In this document: piece after piece, positions 34,310 through 35,311 of the stretch
Numbering within the stretch: position 1 is the first letter of the stretch
Layout: each line of letters starts with the position of its first letter
Virus record (IMG/VR): IMGVR_UViG_3300035138_000009
Location: 1-35,311 of that record
Direction: 5' to 3' (one strand)
DNA length: 35,311 nucleotides
DNA from: a virus
Notes under the pieces: generated by a model
What the model was told of the DNA's origin: nothing
Database searches by the model: none
What the model saw: the letters and a program-made list of their open reading frames with translations, nothing else
Made by a program: the position numbers and the translations under genes

Positions 34310-34923
34310 TGCTATATCCAAGACATGACGACAAGGGGAAACTCGTCAATGACGAACAAATGGTGGGGATTCGTGAACATCTAGCTCATCAACATAGAGT
34401 TTTGTTCCTGAGCGGGTCTATCTCAGGGGACACGGAGGCACATAACTTGTTGCTCGCTTATGACTCTTTGAACCACGACCCTATTAAGATTGTGATAACC
34501 TCCCCTGGGGGTGACCTAGATTCGGCGTTCCTATTATATGACACCCTACGGCTGATTAGGTCGCCTATATGGACACTGGGCCGCTACTGTGCGTCGGCGG
34601 CGGTTCTCATTATGGCAGCCGGACAGCAAAGGTTGTTGTCTCCGCACTGTAAGGTGATGCTGCACCTGCCCCAAACTTTGCTTGGTGGGGGGCTGTTCGG
34701 CGCGGGGTTCAAGGAGGAAGACCTGCGAGTTATTCATTCGGAGGCTGCTAAGTATCGTTCTAAGATGGTGGATGCCCTTATAGAATGTGGAGCAACCAAA
34801 TCTGCCGATGAAATAATGCGAGACATCAAGGACGCCGACTTCTGGTTGGAGCCGGAGGAGGCCATCGAGTATGGCTTGGCCGACGGGATAATGACACAGG
34901 AGGACTTGAGGAGGTGGTTTTGA
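34309..34923 (+). CDS. ClpP-like serine protease
   Basis: 204 residues, the usual length of ClpP. The pieces are ISGDTEAHNLLLAYDSL (head), ITSPGGDLDSAFLLYD (oxyanion Gly-Gly), then Ser96 in YCASAAVLIMAAG and His119 in VMLHLPQ, with an Asp at 175/177 (DIKDADFWLEPEEAIEYGLAD). Ser-His-Asp triad order is that of ClpP. It degrades or matures proteins. Phage ClpP-like proteases usually sit beside the capsid gene as prohead proteases; here the gene is in the early arm, next to a DNA-binding protein. ATG after AAGGAGGATTTATTG. Confidence 0.9.
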   Translation: MLYPRHDDKGKLVNDEQMVGIREHLAHQHRVLFLSGSISGDTEAHNLLLAYDSLNHDPIKIVITSPGGDLDSAFLLYDTLRLIRSPIWTLGRYCASAAVLIMAAGQQRLLSPHCKVMLHLPQTLLGGGLFGAGFKEEDLRVIHSEAAKYRSKMVDALIECGATKSADEIMRDIKDADFWLEPEEAIEYGLADGIMTQEDLRRWF

Positions 34924-35180
34924 TGAATCTGAAGGAATTGGTAAAGAATCCGTATCAAGGCAAGAATATGACCTTTTCTGGTGAAGGATTAGCTGAGTTT
35001 GCTGCTAATAAGGGTTTTAATAAAGCCATCGAAGCCTGCCAGGCAGCACATGATAAAGAGATTAAGAAGCTGATAGATTTCTTCTATGAAAGGCAAGTAA
35101 TAAACAGAAAACCAATAACAAAATCTGAGTGGCAATACCTTGAGAAGAATTTGGAGGTAAATAATGATAAGGCTGAATGA
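34923..35180 (+). CDS. Hypothetical helical protein
   Basis: 85 residues: MNLKELVKNPYQGKNMTFSGEG, then helical segments (FNKAIEACQAAHDKEIKKLIDFFYE). ATG overlaps the ClpP stop (TGATG) after GAGGAGGTGGTTTTG. The end overlaps the last gene by 17 bases. No family recognised. Confidence 0.7.
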   Translation: MNLKELVKNPYQGKNMTFSGEGLAEFAANKGFNKAIEACQAAHDKEIKKLIDFFYERQVINRKPITKSEWQYLEKNLEVNNDKAE

Positions 35181-35311
35181 TGAGGAGATAAAAGATATAC
35201 TAAAAAATCTCGTGAAGTTCGATAGACTGCATGCTTGCCATTCAATAGCCGATGCCCAACTAGCCAAACTCGCCTCTCTTACACCAGAGGAGGTTAGGGA
35301 AGAAGTGGCTG
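35164..35311 (+). CDS. Small acidic helical protein, 5' part
   Basis: 49 complete codons in the window: MIRLNDEEIKDILKNLVKF, then RLHACHSIADAQLAKLASL and TPEEVREEVA. ATG after TTGGAGGTAAATA. It runs off the window and, if the ends join, finishes at base 41 (see the first entry), making 62 residues. Helical throughout. Confidence 0.7.
   Translation, partial: MIRLNDEEIKDILKNLVKFDRLHACHSIADAQLAKLASLTPEEVREEVA

Noticed and set aside
1-35311. CRISPR arrays, insertion sequences, integrase or attachment sites
   Set aside because: No regularly spaced direct repeats, no transposase or recombinase motifs and no tRNA-like attachment site were seen.

Overview
The window looks like the genome of an uncultured tailed phage with a short tail (podovirus-like plan). 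It carries a terminase-portal-scaffold-capsid block, a 1360-residue internal virion protein, a head-tail adaptor and a beta-propeller-like nozzle candidate, and no tape-measure or tail-tube gene. The right-end gene (start 35164) reads in frame across the window ends and stops at base 41, followed 17 bases later by the next start. I therefore think the 35.3 kb is a complete, circularly permuted genome. I see no tRNA, rRNA, CRISPR array, integrase or insertion sequence, and no DNA polymerase, helicase or primase, so replication would depend on the host. Shine-Dalgarno (SD) sites are strong (AAGGAGG type), so the host is a bacterium; I cannot name its phylum.

Layout. (1) 26.2-35.3 kb and 1-2.96 kb, plus strand: early/accessory genes, mostly small, served by at least five sigma70-like promoters. 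(2) 2.98-3.02 kb: a bidirectional terminator between convergent modules. (3) 25.76 down to 3.03 kb, minus strand: a continuous late operon in the order TerS, two Cys-rich small proteins, TerL, portal, permuted papain-fold amidase, internal virion proteins, scaffold, major capsid, degenerate HNH protein, lectin-like protein, fibre and zinc-finger proteins, adaptor, holin candidate, fibre, nozzle, small membrane protein. (4) 25.76-26.21 kb: a divergent intergenic region with alternating purine-pyrimidine tracts.

The metabolic centrepiece is an overlapping three-gene unit (27549-30695): an amidoligase with about eight Cys pairs in front of it, a glutamate racemase, and a class II (N-terminal Cys) glutamine amidotransferase. 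Together they could make D-Glu and attach it, or an amide of it, to an unknown acceptor: peptidoglycan, a protein tag or a DNA base. Other accessory genes are a Dam-type adenine methyltransferase, a DUF4406 nucleotide-hydrolase-like protein, a possible nucleotide-modification-associated protein, a ClpP-like protease, an RNase H fold protein, a four-helix bundle (S23/Avd-like) protein and a LAGLIDADG endonuclease.

A second unusual feature is translation initiation. Three late genes (TerL, the papain-fold amidase, a fibre) have no ATG/GTG/TTG where family conservation and the SD place the start; each has AUA 5-8 bases after a strong SD. A fourth gene (four-helix bundle) has ACG in the same position. 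Structured RNA candidates lie upstream of the methyltransferase (2481-2568) and upstream of the four-helix gene (31085-31165), and a 69-residue gene is enclosed by roughly 40-bp inverted repeats.
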